Of a stretch of DNA of 64,000 nt, positions 38,470 to 50,900 are shown one piece after another. Source of the DNA: Phoronis australis. Taxonomy: Eukaryota > Phoronida > Phoronidae. Both the position numbers and the translations under genes were made by a program. The notes beneath the pieces are model-generated. The model worked only from the letters and a program-made list of their open reading frames with translations. It was not told the DNA's origin and searched no databases. The DNA lies in contig NMRA01000122.1 of NCBI GenBank assembly GCA_002633005.1, positions 276,171 through 340,170 on the forward strand, read 5' to 3'. Within the stretch, counting starts at the first letter, position 1. Each line of letters opens with the position of its first letter.

Positions 38470-40450
38470 AGAGGTGAAGCTTGTGTTGCGACTCTTACAG
38501 ACAATGTCTCAGGAAAGTTCAAGGTGTTCCAGTGAAAAAGAACATTTCAGGGCTTCACTTTGCTTCCATACTTATAAAAGTTTGTTATTCAAGGGTCAGA
38601 AGTAATTTTGCGTCATCTACTCAAATAGTGAAATTGTCTGTTTTGCTTTTTGGTTTAGTGAACAGTTGGTTGAGTTGTTATGTTGTGGTATGCATCATCT
38701 GTAGAACTTGCATCTATAAAATCCTTTGAGTTGTGAGTTATTACGTGATACTACTCGACTGTACCAAAATGTGCGACCTTTTCCTTTTGTGAAACACTGA
38801 CTTGGTATTGAGTTTGGTACTATGGATTAAGTAGGTCATAACAATTCAACCTTTAGTAAGCAGGCCCCGGTTATGAACATTGTTGCCTGTTAAAATCCCA
38901 ATACTGCATTTGAGAAAAAATGTTGACAAACAATCATCAGTTTGTGACCCCCGTAATCACTAGCAGATGAGGTAGTGATTAGAAAATGTCAAGTTATTAG
39001 TATTTAAGTGTTAGTTTTTCACAAATTTGCTGGTTGTTAGGGACGACTTCAGTTGATTTTGATTTTCTGGCAATTATTTATCAGCCTTTTTCTGGCCTTT
39101 TGATTTTCGATGCTTCTAGGAGTTTTGAACATGGATTTCTCTTTAGTGCGTGGGTAAATTTCGGGGAAATTTTCATACACTTAAGTGTTGTTGATTTCAT
39201 ATTTTCCTTCGAAAAACTGAGACATAAGCTGTCAAAAAGAAGATTTGGGATATTTTTCAAAGAGGGCCTTGCACTGTTAGAAAATAAATCAAAATTCTGC
39301 ATATTGACAGAAAGAACGTATAGTTCAAACATGAAGTCACCCACAGTTTAGATTTTTTATAAATTTATGTTAAAAGCAAAAAATGACTATTTTCACAAAA
39401 AAATGACTAGTCACGTTGTTATTAACGATTGCATGATGCAATTTCAGGCATGAATGATGATTTGTTAAACATGGAGGGATATTGAGCGCTGATTTGGTAA
39501 CGCGACTATTTCTCCTGGGCATCCTGTTTCATGCAATGGGGGATGTCAAAGGTATAATTTTTGATCGTCTCAAAAAATTAAGTTAACAATTCAATTATTG
39601 TTTTGTATGGTTATACTGTGGTGGCAATGGTGCTTACTGTTGTTTTTTTTTTTTGACTTAATAAACTGTTTATTTCGTTTTCATCTTATTTTGAAGTTGA
39701 CCATTTTGACCTGCAGGTGTAGTAACTTTAATGTTGACTTCTTTTGAGGATGTTGTGCTTGAGAAGGGCTTTGAGGTAGAAGTAGCATTTCTTGTTTTGT
39801 TTGTTTGGTAAAAAAGCATAGTTTGTTCTGCTCTTTATGCTGGCTCATTTTTTAGATTGTGCTCACTGACCCAAAAAATGCCCGCCCACATCAATTTCAG
39901 CAAAGCTCTCCTGTTTTGTTTTTGAAACGCTGCAAAAAGGCTCGTAACGAAGATTTGAATCAGCATGATGTGTCAAGCAATGAGTACATCAGGCAAATTC
40001 CGCTACAAATCTTTCGTGGATTTTCTAATTTAAAAAATGAGCTACAAAAATTCTGCTCCTTGGCTCGATTTTCAAAAGAAATAGGGACTAGGACCAACTC
40101 TGCTTCTTTGGCCAAATAAGGAGATTAACTATATTTTGAGCAGTTGTACACCTTGATAGGATCGCTACGGTTGCTTCCTTTATGTATATGTACACCTTGG
40201 GCATTTCTGTTTGAACATGCCATATGACTCATTGGTCTGCATAACCAAGAGCAAGTATAATCATAATCAGAGCTATGTACCTTAGTCAAGACTTGGTAAG
40301 TTAGGTGAATACATAGGTTATGGAGTGGTGAAGACTGAATGTCTAGTAAATAGATGTCTTCTTTATTTACAGAGATGAGAGTAGGTAAACTGTGCTTAAG
40401 ACAAAATGATAACCCCTCAAATTCTTTTGTTGTTAGAGTTGTTGATTAGT
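38470..40450 (+). other. ORP9-like 3' UTR and downstream region, no gene seen
   Basis: An AATAAA at 39293-39298 is the first clear poly(A) signal after the stop. The stretch near 39590-39720 resembles 4560-4640 (TTAATAAAC and GTTGACCATTTTGACC), a dispersed repeat. A plus-strand ORF at 39859-40119 shows no recognisable family. Confidence 0.4.
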
Positions 40451-40557
40451 TGTTTAGATGTACATTACATGCCAAGAGCAGTGAAATGTGCTGTCAAAGT
40501 ACAACTGTTTTCCTGTCACGACAGCTAATTCCACTTGCAATGAAAATGACTTTCTTG

Positions 40558-40756
40558 TCCGAGGTACTCCCACAAGTGGTGTAGGGGACATGCTGCTCTG
40601 AGGTACTCCCACAAGTGGTGTAGGGGACATGCTGCTCTGAGGTACACCCACAAGTGGTGTAGGGGACATGCTGCTCTGAGGTACACCCACAAGTGGTGTA
40701 GGGGACATGCTGCTCTGAGGTACACCCATAAGTAGTGTGGGGGACATGCTGTTCAG
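40558..40756. repeat. 39-bp minisatellite with an open minus frame
   Basis: Five copies of a 39-bp unit (GAGGTACACCCACAAGTGGT and on). Because 39 is a multiple of three, a minus-strand ORF of 97 codons (40747-40454) reads MSPTPLVGVPQSS five times. No other coding evidence supports it. Confidence 0.9.
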
Positions 40757-43568
40757 ATGCTTGACTGTTTCACAACCGGTTTTCCTAGAAATGGGGGTTG
40801 TTCTGGCGAAATTCCCTGTAAAAAGGTGCCTTTTCTTGCAAATTGCCTAAGGGAGACAACATTGCCTACTAGTGCCAACACTACTATAGATGACTCCTTT
40901 TTCTTTTACATAAGTCTACAAAAAGCTGTACAATATTAATTGTATTTTTTAAAACTTTGGTTGCTGAAGATGTTCTCATTTTGACAACATGGCATCTCTT
41001 GTACTCTGTCAGGTCCAACTGTCCATCAACCAATTCAAAAGGGTGAGGCTGCTTTCTAAATGAGTCAATCTGTGGATATCGTAATTTTCCCGCTATACCC
41101 CATCAAAAATATATGCGAGAACTCCCAGAGTTGCAACTCTAGATTCCACTTGAAAAGTTTTGTTTTGGTCTTGTTAGCTTTCGGATAAAGTATCCTTGAC
41201 TGTTGCCTGTTACAGCAGTGAATTTTGCTCATGTTTGGGTGTTTGTGGGTACTGTATTAGGTTTCAGACATGTCTCTTAAATTTGCAAGCTTTTATTTTT
41301 ACCGTGAAATTCTGCTACTTTAGGACACAAATAAAGCAGACTAGTGACATTTCCCAGATTTATACAAAATATTAGTTTCACTAAATAAATGCTTTATCAT
41401 AGTTAACATTTTGGCTATGGGAGGCTTTCAAGTAGTAATGTGGCAATTGTTCACATGAGACCGGATAGTAGTGTCCTCTAGAGGACGGGGAGCCAATTTT
41501 ACTTACTAGTATGTTTAAAAATCACATCTAATCACATAAAATGGAAAAGGGTCTTTTTACCATATTAAAATGTTCCCCTATGCCACCAGCTGTTAAGAAG
41601 TACCTCCTGGTACAGCCAGGTGGCGATAAGAGTCACCAGTCCCTCATGATCAGCTCTATTGCATTCTATGCCTTCCATTGTGGGCGTTCACAACAATATA
41701 AGAAGCGTTTAAAAACTAAAGTTTTGTCCGTAGTTAGTGAGATTATACCGTACTTACAAGTGCGCATTGTATTGATGTACCATAATGAGTTGAAGTGCAA
41801 CTACTTGAGTAATAATTGATTTGTGAATCACTGTTTTTGGTGGCCCAAATGGAACTGCAATGTAAGCTGTCAATATACATTTTGAGAGAAAGTTTGATTT
41901 ACTTTTTCTCTTGCCTTCAATTTTGATCGACAGGAATTATTTAGGGATTTCTGACTCAAATAAAATTACATGGTGGTTGTTACCAGTACATTTAACATTC
42001 TCCGGTCATGTTTTGTACTGGCAATAAATTAAATATTGCATGTCCTTCATGATGAAAGAATTTACAGCGTACTTCCAATGTGGACTTATTTAAAGCTGCA
42101 TTTTGCCAATTAGCAGGCTTAAGAGCGAAAATCGAATTGGGCCTTTCACTCTCATAAAGTCGGTCTCGTAATTTTCCGTACCGTAGCAGGATTCTTATTT
42201 CCACTTCAACGTATCACAGGTAGTGGGTACATCACCCCTTTTTGGTATTCATAATTTTACGGTGGGCCAACCCCAATAAACTCTGAAACACTTTGTGTCC
42301 CTGATGGTTTTGAAGGGAGATGAAATCTTGTCACGGTAAGGAATATTTTGTGCTAATTTTGACAGGTAAGACGTGTTTATGTAATGGTCAAAACCCATCT
42401 CTTAATGCATGGCAGTAGTTAGGCACGACAAAATGCTGAGCACTCTGAGGCATCTTGTTCAATTGTTCGTAAGCTAATTCTGTAATTTACATTAAGGCTA
42501 GCAATTAAAGAAATTGAATGAACTGGCATTTTTAACTGACCGCTTCCCTTTGATTGCTGGTAACCCTATTGGCACTTGAGGTAGTGAGCTGAGAATGTAC
42601 TAGCTTTCTTATCGGCACCATGCCTAAGTAAAACTAGAATATATCGAGCATAGCTGATGATTTTAATCTTTGAATGCCATGGTATTGAGATGGACACTGC
42701 TGGATTTATGGTACAATGTAGCTGGCTAGCAGTGAAGAGATGTTTTACTGAGACTGGTGCAACTTGAACTAGTTTTGGCTGGCAGTGAAGAGATGTTTTA
42801 CTGAGACTGGTGCAACTTGAACTAGTTTTGGCTGGCAGTGAAGAGATGTTTTACTGAGACTGGTGCATCTTAAACTACTTTGGTAAGTTAATATTTGAGC
42901 TCTATACCTGGAATTTCTATAACAGAATTAAAACAAGATAAAGATTTATTAAAACAAGGTAAAAACATAAGCACATATTAAGCATATCATCACAGAGGAG
43001 TTTTTAATAATGTGCTTTAAAAACCACATCAAAAAATGTTTCCTCCTCATCACCATTTGACTCTTGGTCAACTAATAGTAATTAAATGCATACATTATTC
43101 TCTATCACAAACTATAGACGACCAATCGTGACCCTTGTAACCACTCTTGGGCAATATCCAACTGAGTTCCAGTCACTGTTTATTGTTGGTAAAATCTCAC
43201 CAATTTCAGACAAAAATCGTATCAAAATTTGATCTTTCTTATTTTTCGGCAGGTTCTAACATTGTTGGAAATGTCCAAGAGTTCTTGAAACATTACCCTG
43301 TGGTATTGAAGTTTAAAACTGTGAAGCATTTACTAAGTGCTATGGTTCATCTGTAAAAAATGACAACATAATATTTTCTCGTGACTGCCATATTGTGCCA
43401 TGAAATAGTGAAATTTTACAGTATTTCATGATAATCGGTGGAACGTAGACATGTAGACATTACAGTAATTGCAAAAAAAATGACGTGTAGGTCTGTGACA
43501 CTAAGGAAAACCCTTTTTCTCATATCTTTAAATCAAACTTGCGACTCTGTTACACAATACCAATGATG
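40757..43568. other. Intergenic, no supported gene
   Basis: ORFs up to 92 codons (for example 41541-41819 plus) carry no family features. The region holds a 53-bp tandem triplication at 42731-42886 and part of a dispersed repeat at 42100-42300. Confidence 0.5.
42731..42886. repeat. 53-bp tandem repeat, three copies
   Basis: AGTGAAGAGATGTTTTACTG recurs at 42731, 42784 and 42837 with identical flanks. Copies 1 and 2 are essentially identical; copy 3 has changes at its 3' end. Confidence 0.9.
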
Positions 43569-44475
43569 CTTTAAAGGCGAAGGCAACCTTTTTTCATGTC
43601 ATTTTTAGCAAAAATTAGGTTCGTTGGTTATCCCAGATATATTTTCAACTTAATTACAGCTTTTCGTAATTTAACTAAATATTCGTTCTCTACTCCGGAA
43701 GTGACGTTTTGGGAGGCAAGTATTTCCCGCCAATTTGTTTTCATATAGTCTGACTATGAGAGCTGTTGCGTCAGTCATTGATCTACCTCCGTTGTGATAA
43801 GTTCGGTCGTCGTTTGCTTTTGTTTACGAGTCAGTCAACATGCCACACTGTTGCTGCGTACCGGGATGTACTCATTATGGCCCAAAGCCTGTAAGCAGCC
43901 CTGCTGCAATGTTGAGTAGTGGGAGTGAATACAGGCCAGTCAGTGAAGAGTACAGTTCGTCGTTTAACAGATCGGTGAGCCAAACTTTGATAAGTTTATT
44001 GTGGACTTGTTTAAAGTATTGGAGCTATTTAGAAGGTGCCAGGTGTCTGGCGAGGGAGTCACACGGCGGGGTGTAAGCAGTTTGTGTGCTCAGGTCACCA
44101 TCCAGTGGGAATGTGTCGCGGTACACTCGGGCAAATGGGACAGTTGTTCCTCTGTCCGTGAGACAATAATGAGTGCATCCCGGTACGCAGAAACAGTGTG
44201 GCATGTTGACTGACTCGTAAACAATAGCAAACGACGACCGAACTTATCACAACCGAGATAAAACAATGACTGACTCGGCAGCTCTCACAGTCAGACTATA
44301 TGAAAAGAAATTGGCGCGAAATTCTTGCCTCCCAAAACGTCACTTCCGGAGTAGAGAACGAATAATTAATTAAATTACAAAAAGCTGTAATTAAGTGGAA
44401 AATTTGTCTGGGATAACCAACGAACCTTAATTTTGCTAAAAAAGACATGAAAAAGGGTTGCCTTCGCCTTTAAAG
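43569..44475 (+). mobile_element. THAP-domain DNA transposon derivative with ~311-bp inverted repeats
   Basis: The left arm (43569-43880, from CTTTAAAGGCGAAGGCAACC) pairs with the right arm (44165-44475, to GGTTGCCTTCGCCTTTAAAG) with only scattered mismatches. The core is about 285 bp. An ATG at 43840, still within the left arm, begins MPHCCCVPGCTHYGPKP, the start of a THAP-type C2CH zinc finger, as in P-superfamily transposases and THAP proteins. The rest of the finger is not evident and the ORF ends at 44076. No clear 8-bp target duplication is visible. It is probably a non-autonomous P-like or fold-back element. Confidence 0.7.
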
Positions 44476-44928
44476 AACATGACCTGGAGGTGATCTCAGA
44501 ACATATGGAAAATGATGTCGACTCTAATGAGCCAATCACAGTCCATGGTACAGATTTGTCGATTTCACACAAAAAGGATTACTAAAAGTGCCAGTGCACC
44601 AAAGGCTCAAAACATAGAGTGCAAACCATCACGTAACGAATGCGATACTTTTGTGTTAATGTTGAACCTTGTGACAGGAGAGACTAGCAATGTTATATCA
44701 TATGGTGACCTAAACTGTCATTGTTGCACTTTGAACAAACCCTGTTGTGTCCATTACATGCCAAATAAGTCTAAGATGAGACGAAGGTAAGGACTTGAAT
44801 ATTGCGATTCACACAAATCACAAGCACGAGTAAATGTAATTATTAAATACTAGTTGAGCTCATAGAATATTGCTTTATCACATGATGCTCTCGTGGTGTG
44901 ACTTCTGTGACAACAAAGAAATATCTAA
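44476..44928 (+). other. Intergenic, no supported gene
   Basis: An ORF at 44512-44790 with many Cys residues (DLNCHCCTLNKPCCVHYMP) and a second open frame at 44470-44583 (HDLEVISEHMENDVDSNEP) give a coding-like look next to the THAP element. They may be decayed transposon sequence. No family is recognised. Confidence 0.25.
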
Positions 44929-45565
44929 ACAAGAGAAATGCTGGGGCATTGAAATTCGCCCACGGTGCATCGCATACGATATGTTTCTAAGGGCCACTAG
45001 GAGGTGCTGCAATAGTTGAACCAGCCTGAAAATCAAATGGTACTCGCGCATTGTCATCACGTACCACTGAGTAAAGTTTCATAATAATGTAGTTTCATTG
45101 AAATCCATCAATCATTTCAAAAGATCATCTTTAAATGTTCTTCCCCAAAATAGCAAGTAGGAGGTACTGCAGAGGTCAAATCCATCCGAAAAACAAGTGA
45201 TGCCCATGCATTGGCATATACCTCTGAGTCAAGTTTATTGAAATCCGTCGGCTGGTTCTCTTGATATTGTCCAGAAACGCTCTTTCCCCCAAACAACACT
45301 TGAAAACCCCCATTGAAAAGAACTTAAGAGGCACTAGGAGGTCCTACAATGGTCAAATTTGTGCGAAAATTTAACGCTGCCTGCACATTTACGTCAAATA
45401 CCTCATTGAAATCCTTCACTCAGTTCTCTACATGTCATCCGAAAACTCTCACACGAAGTAGCCACCAGGTGACACTGTAAACATTAAAACTTGGTGTCAC
45501 GTCTCAATGGAATCCATCAATTGCTTCTCTAGATATCATCTGGAATGCCCTTCCCCAGGGGCAGG

Positions 45566-46814
45566 TGTAATAGATTATGTATTGCGACCGCCAGATGGCG
45601 TGTTGTTTGATGTACGCTCTCTATTGTCTGAAAATAGATATCAAGTGACTTCCTCAAAAATGGCTGTTGTTTGTCTTTGAAGAACTGCCTCGAATCGAAT
45701 CTGGGATCATCAACGTTAACAGTTGGCGACGAGGTCGAAAAATGTCGTCTTTAATAGGATCAATATCTCCATTAACAGAATCAACTAACTTTGATTCATA
45801 CATCGAATGATTGGAGGTGTATTTCGAGGCAAATGATTTGCCCTCCGGAAAACATGTTAGTTTTTAGCCGTTATCGGTGAAACGGCTTATGATCTGTTGA
45901 ACTCATTGGTGTCTCTGGCAGCCCCTAAGGACAAAACGTTTCAACAATGCGTCGTTGCGCTGAAAGAACATTACTCCCAAAACCGGTGGTGATTATGGAA
46001 CGTTTCCGATTCATGACAAAGATACAAAAGCCCACAGAGTCAATCCGTGATTATATTGCGGCTTTGCAAACCCTAAGTATTCACTAGGATTTTAAAACTA
46101 CACTTGAGGAGCGTCTGAGAGACCAGCTGGTTATGGGCCTTTACTCAGATAAAATGCAACAACGTTTCTTACGAGAGAAAGACTTGAAGTTTTAAGATGC
46201 CGTTGACATTGTGGTTGCTATGAAGGCGGCGATGAAGGACTCTAAAGGAATCCCCCCAGCACCGCAAGATGTTCACAAAGTAGCTGGAGCTGCAGGTGGG
46301 GTGAAACCCAAGCTCAACCCTGCACCTCGTAGAACTCGTGTAAATAGCTCCACTCCGTCAAACTTCAATGGATCATGCCGGCGTTTCAAAGGCAAGCACA
46401 AGGCTCATGAGTGCCGGTTCATAAACGCCACATGTTACAAGTGTAGTAAGATAGGGCACATTAAAAAGGCGTGTCATTCAACCCACCATGTATCTGTGTC
46501 TGCAGGCTCTCAAGAAATGTCTCAAGAGGACACACAGGAGGAGGATGCCTATGGTGTGTATCACATAAATGAAACTATCGGTGATGAGACGGACAGGTTG
46601 AACTTGTAAAACTGTTTGTTGTTCCTGTAGTTAAGTTTTCCAAGCTTGAGGGAAGGGTGTAATAGATTACGTATTGCGACCGCTAGATGGCCTGTTGTTT
46701 GATGTACGCTCTCTATTGTCTGAAAAATAGATATCAAGTGACTTCCTCAAAAATGGCTGTTGTTTGTCTTTGAAGAACTGACTCGAATCGAATCAGGGAT
46801 CATCAACGTTAACA
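45566..46814 (+). mobile_element. Short gag-only LTR retrotransposon with 5-bp target duplication
   Basis: The 5' LTR is 45566-45721 (156 bp) and the 3' LTR 46658-46814 (157 bp). Both run from TGTAATAGATTA to GTTAACA and are about 95% identical by eye. GCAGG flanks both sides (45561-45565 and 46815-46819). A candidate primer-binding site, TGGCGACGAGGTC, begins two bases after the 5' LTR. A purine tract GAGGGAAGGG precedes the 3' LTR. The internal part is only about 936 bp and encodes a decayed gag; there is no protease or polymerase region. It must have moved using enzymes of a related element. Confidence 0.9.
45743..46609 (+). pseudogene. Decayed retrotransposon gag with CCHC zinc knuckle
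   Basis: Starts at an ATG at about 45742 and resembles Ty3/gypsy-type capsid sequence in broken pieces: a stop shortly after SYIE, frame changes before 46000, and further stops before 46200. The last 132 codons (46211-46609) are open and contain CYKCSKIGHIKKAC, a CCHC nucleic-acid-binding knuckle, preceded by a second, variant Cys motif CRRFKGKHKAHEC. Not functional as read. Confidence 0.8.
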
Positions 46815-46975
46815 GCAGGGCAAATTGAAAAGTGGCATGAGCCATAGTAGCCATGTCCTACACCTTTGTGGCAAATTTCGTCAAAATCCGATCAGGTGTT
46901 TTTGGAGATATTGAGCGGACACCCGGACAAAGTGACACAATATGCGACCACATATATATATATATATACGTGGGC

Positions 46976-47876
46976 GAATAAAAGGATGCGCTGCCCATAA
47001 AAGCTGCTGCACGAGTGTTTCATAAAGCAATAAATAACAGGAGTGATCTCTAAAATGCTGATCATTATTAATTCTTGTCTCTGTAGGACATTTGATATCC
47101 AATGTTGAAATGAGTCCTACTGCAGTCAGTCTAGGATACAATGTATTGACTAGACGTGTTGTCACCTTTTAACAGAGGTAGTAATCTACAGTACTGTTCT
47201 TCATTGAGTCGCACACAGTATTCCTGGAAGACAATAGTATTCAGAGATAATACTGGTTGTCTGGAGATTAAACAGCAACTATAAAAATAAAACATAAGGA
47301 ATTTTGACCAATCGCAGCCACACTGGAAGTTGCAGCAGTGGGGTCATGCCAGTTGCTACTTTTGGTAAAAACGGGACAACAAAACAATCTTGTGACTGTA
47401 TTAGTGTTAATCACAAGTCTCAGCTGAATGCGCTCAAGGTGTCTTTATTTGTGCCAAACTACTGGTTTATTGGCAGTTCTGAAATTTCACACAATAATAG
47501 GATGGTCCCGAATTAAACTTGAATCTTGCGGTATTTACCCACAATGCTGCAACATCCATCAAGCAGTTCTCTGGCCTTGTTTCCATGCTATTTGAGTTTC
47601 TCGCGTTATAGGTTGATGCCTTTTTTCAATTTTTTTCTTGATTGCATTAACTGTATTCCACCTTCCTACACCAGTGAAGAATTATTGCTCTGCTGTGGGC
47701 TGCAACTCTGATGGCAGAAAGTTGGCTAAACTTGAGAAGAATCCATGACGTGGATGCGATGAATTCCAACAAGATTCCTCGAATTTCTAAAACGAGGCCA
47801 AATACAAGAACGCGTTCTCCTACCTCTAGGACTGTCTTATTTAGAGAAATGTTTCAAAGAAGAAACCATCATTGCA
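46976..47876. other. Intergenic, no supported gene
   Basis: Only short ORFs without family features. The HUNK-like gene's candidate poly(A) signal lies at the right border. Confidence 0.4.
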
Positions 47877-47882
47877 TTTATT
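47877..47882 (-). terminator. Candidate poly(A) signal of the HUNK-like gene
   Basis: AATAAA on the minus strand (TTTATT on +), 26 bases after the stop codon at 47909-47911, which would give a very short 3' UTR. Another minus-strand AATAAA lies near 47442. Confidence 0.35.
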
Positions 47883-47908
47883 CATGATTTCAACTCTGTT
47901 GAGTGACC

Positions 47909-50900
47909 TCACCAACACCGTTTGAATTGCATTTGACTCACTGGTTTTGCTGTCCTTTTAGGAGAGCGTATGTGTAGACCAGCAGACATGAAGGTCTCCA
48001 ACTGTGTGGTATGCTGGCCCGCACTCTGTTGGAAGCCAGAGTAATCTCCACGACTGTCTGGAGGAGACAAAACTGTAACAGATAAAAAACTTGTCCAAAA
48101 ACATTGCAAATATCAAGCAGTGCCCAATAAGTCTCAAATGGATCAATCTGCATAACATCCACACTCGTGATGGAGGGCATATCAACCATGTATTTATATG
48201 TTCATAGCAGCTGGGATTATTGTCTTTTCACAACTTCTTTTGCCTTGTAGTTACCGGAATTTTCCGTAGATAAGCCCATGGGTGTGTATTCGGAAAATGA
48301 AAATTTCCAGGCATTTTAGTAAAACTAAATAAACACCCGGGCACTTACTCGGACTAAAAGGAGTGCATGTAAACGGAAAGTCATAGTTTTGCCAACTTTA
48401 ACATTTCTTACTTAAGACTGTATTTTTAAATTTTATGTTAATAAATCCATAATTTGCCAACACCTTGCTCGGGTAGCAGCTAGTGGGAAACGCCGAGGGG
48501 AAATAGCTACACTTACATGCCGTGAATAATGCGCTTACACAAAAGACACGCTTTTCTAAAAATATGCGTGACTTTTCACCTCATCGTGAAACTTAAAAAT
48601 AGAGCTAACGGCCTGCAGGGGTGCATGCAGAATCTGGGAATGAACCGACTCTCACATTGCCAGTTACAACCGTTTATAGAAGTAAAAAAACAATCTAATA
48701 AACATTATTTTCCATATCCGCCTTTTGTAACTAAGAAAAAATTGTTGTCGTTTCGGGCAAAACAGTGCCTACTCGTGACACGCTCACGTAAGCGCCGTTT
48801 CCTAAAATTATGCGATATCTCTCAAGAGTTTGTTATGAAATTGGGTTTTCTGGTATTAAAATATTAAAAATTTGTAACAAAATAAAACCACTTCCAATTG
48901 TTATGACATGTACGCAACCTCACAGCTGATTGAAGAACATGGAAATTGGCTAATAGGTGACGGAATGGTGCCTAACAGAGCGCATTGCAATTTTAGCAGC
49001 AGAATAACTGTAGACCGCCAATTTTCCAACATCGGTAAATAATTTACTCTACTCAAGGAAGAGTGAAATTTTTTTAATGAGGCACCATTAATTTTTGCAG
49101 CGACAGGCCCGATGAATTGCGACAGAAGCCCGAGGGAGTGAAATTAAGCCGACGGAGTGATGTCATCCAGGCCGTTGAGCCGGCGAACTGACGTCACCAC
49201 ACCCAGTACGAAACTGGCTACCCTCCCTCCGCGTCCACGAAAAAACGGCCCGCGAGAAAAAAATAGAACACCTCCAATCCAAATAGGGGGCCGGTGCAAT
49301 ACCTGGGACCAAGTTGGTGCCGAAACGGGCACAACGAAGGTCTGTAGTGGAGCGGGGGAGACGAAGTTTGTGCAAACTATGCATTTTATATAATAAATGC
49401 TCCATAAAACTGACTTTATGACAAAAATTTGACTGGGAGTGGGCTTTTAAGAGGAATATTTCTGAATAAATGCCCCACTATCTGGACACTTGACACCAGA
49501 AGTTGTAACACCAAATAAAGGCCCATGGGCGTTTATTTTTGCACAACGAAGGTCTGTAGTGGAGCGGGGGAGACGGAGTTTGTGCAAACTATGCATTTTA
49601 TATAATAAATGCTCCATAAAACTGAATTTATGACAAAAATTTGACTGGGAGTGGGCTTTTAAAAGGAATATTTCTGAATAAACGCCCCACTATCTGGACA
49701 CTTGACACCAGAAGTTGTAACACCAAATAAAGGCCCATGGGCGTTTATTTTGCATAATTTTTCGAATAAACGTCCATGGGCGTTTTATCGGGTGAGCTTA
49801 TCTATGGAAAATTCCGGTAACACGATGAGTTGTTGCACAACATCATAGAACTTAGATGTTCTACACTGAATGGTAGAAACTGCACACTACGTGCTGCAGC
49901 TAAAACAACAGCTAAAACAATAGCCCACCTGTGTATTCTCATCAAGTCACATGGTGCCTTAGCCCACCAGAGACCCTTCCACTTTCTGTTCTGATTTTAA
50001 TCAAACAAAAGTAATAGCACCCTCCACAAAGTCGTGTTGCACCACACCACGTGAATACAGACACACATTGACCAAGAGCCGACATGTGTACAGTTAAGCA
50101 TTCACTCACCATCTGATGATTTTAGATGAAACCTTTAGTGTCTCTGTGACAGTGCAGCTAAAGGCAAGGAAGCAACTTGTTACACAGAGCGATTAGTTAA
50201 AATTACGGCAACAACTGTTTACCTATTTTCCTATTTCCACAAGTGCCTATCACTCCATTCAGGCAGCTAGGAATCGCTGACTTGGTATCTTTTGTCTGTT
50301 GACGCTGGTCTGAAACAGACATCCTTCCTGATGCGTCTGCTTTTTTCAAGGCAAATGAAGTCTTGCTGGATGTGCCGCCATAGTGAGTTGCCATGACCAC
50401 CGTGTTATTCCCAGACGGCACTACCTTACTGTATCCACGCCACATCCCGTGGTGATCACCAGGTGGTGCTTTACTCCCACTTCCACTGCGGCTTTCCAGA
50501 CGTCTCTTCAGCAAGCGGGCTATTTTGCTCTTCCACTGAGCTTGTTGGGAATCAGTTCTTCTGCCGTGCAGTAACTTGGACTAATGGAAGAAATGTTCAC
50601 AAGGTTCAATTTTTGTTGTTGATTGACACACGTCGAATTCTGTTCATGGTACATTCAAGGAACACTCACTTAAGCTGTACAAAATAGATGCATCGAACAG
50701 TTTCTTAACATTTGTTTAAAGCAGTTAATAAACCCGCCTTCCATCGCAAAACCCATTCTTCTGATCAAGACCTTTAACGTTACGAAATCGGTCTCAATTA
50801 ATGCACTGCCTAATTAATGGTAAATTCAGAAAGAATTTACAGTAAATTGGTTATTGCTTGATACCAGATGGTTCATCACAGCGTGTCATTTTAAGCATTG

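Larger units (their letters stand above)
44929..46975 (-). mobile_element. Helentron/HINE-like element, reverse orientation, split by an LTR element
   Basis: Starts AACAAGAGAAATGCTGGGGC and ends near the AT palindrome GACCACATATATATATATAT followed by ACGTGGGCG. These match the reversed ends of the copy at 8277-10037. Internal markers GGGCCACTAGGAGG and GAGGCACTAGGAGG recur. It is interrupted at 45566-46814 by the LTR retrotransposon. Confidence 0.6.

Noticed and set aside
40454-40747. Proline-rich repeat protein on the minus strand (MSPTPLVGVPQSS units)
   Set aside because: Explained by a 39-bp minisatellite. There is no promoter, homologue or conserved flank, and neither end extends into coding-like sequence.
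45722-45740. Naming the tRNA primer of the LTR element
   Set aside because: TGGCGACGAGGTC starts with the expected TGG, but I cannot match it to a specific tRNA without a search.
46881-47165. Minus-strand ORF with IYIYICG
   Set aside because: Crosses an AT microsatellite at a repeat end; no family features.
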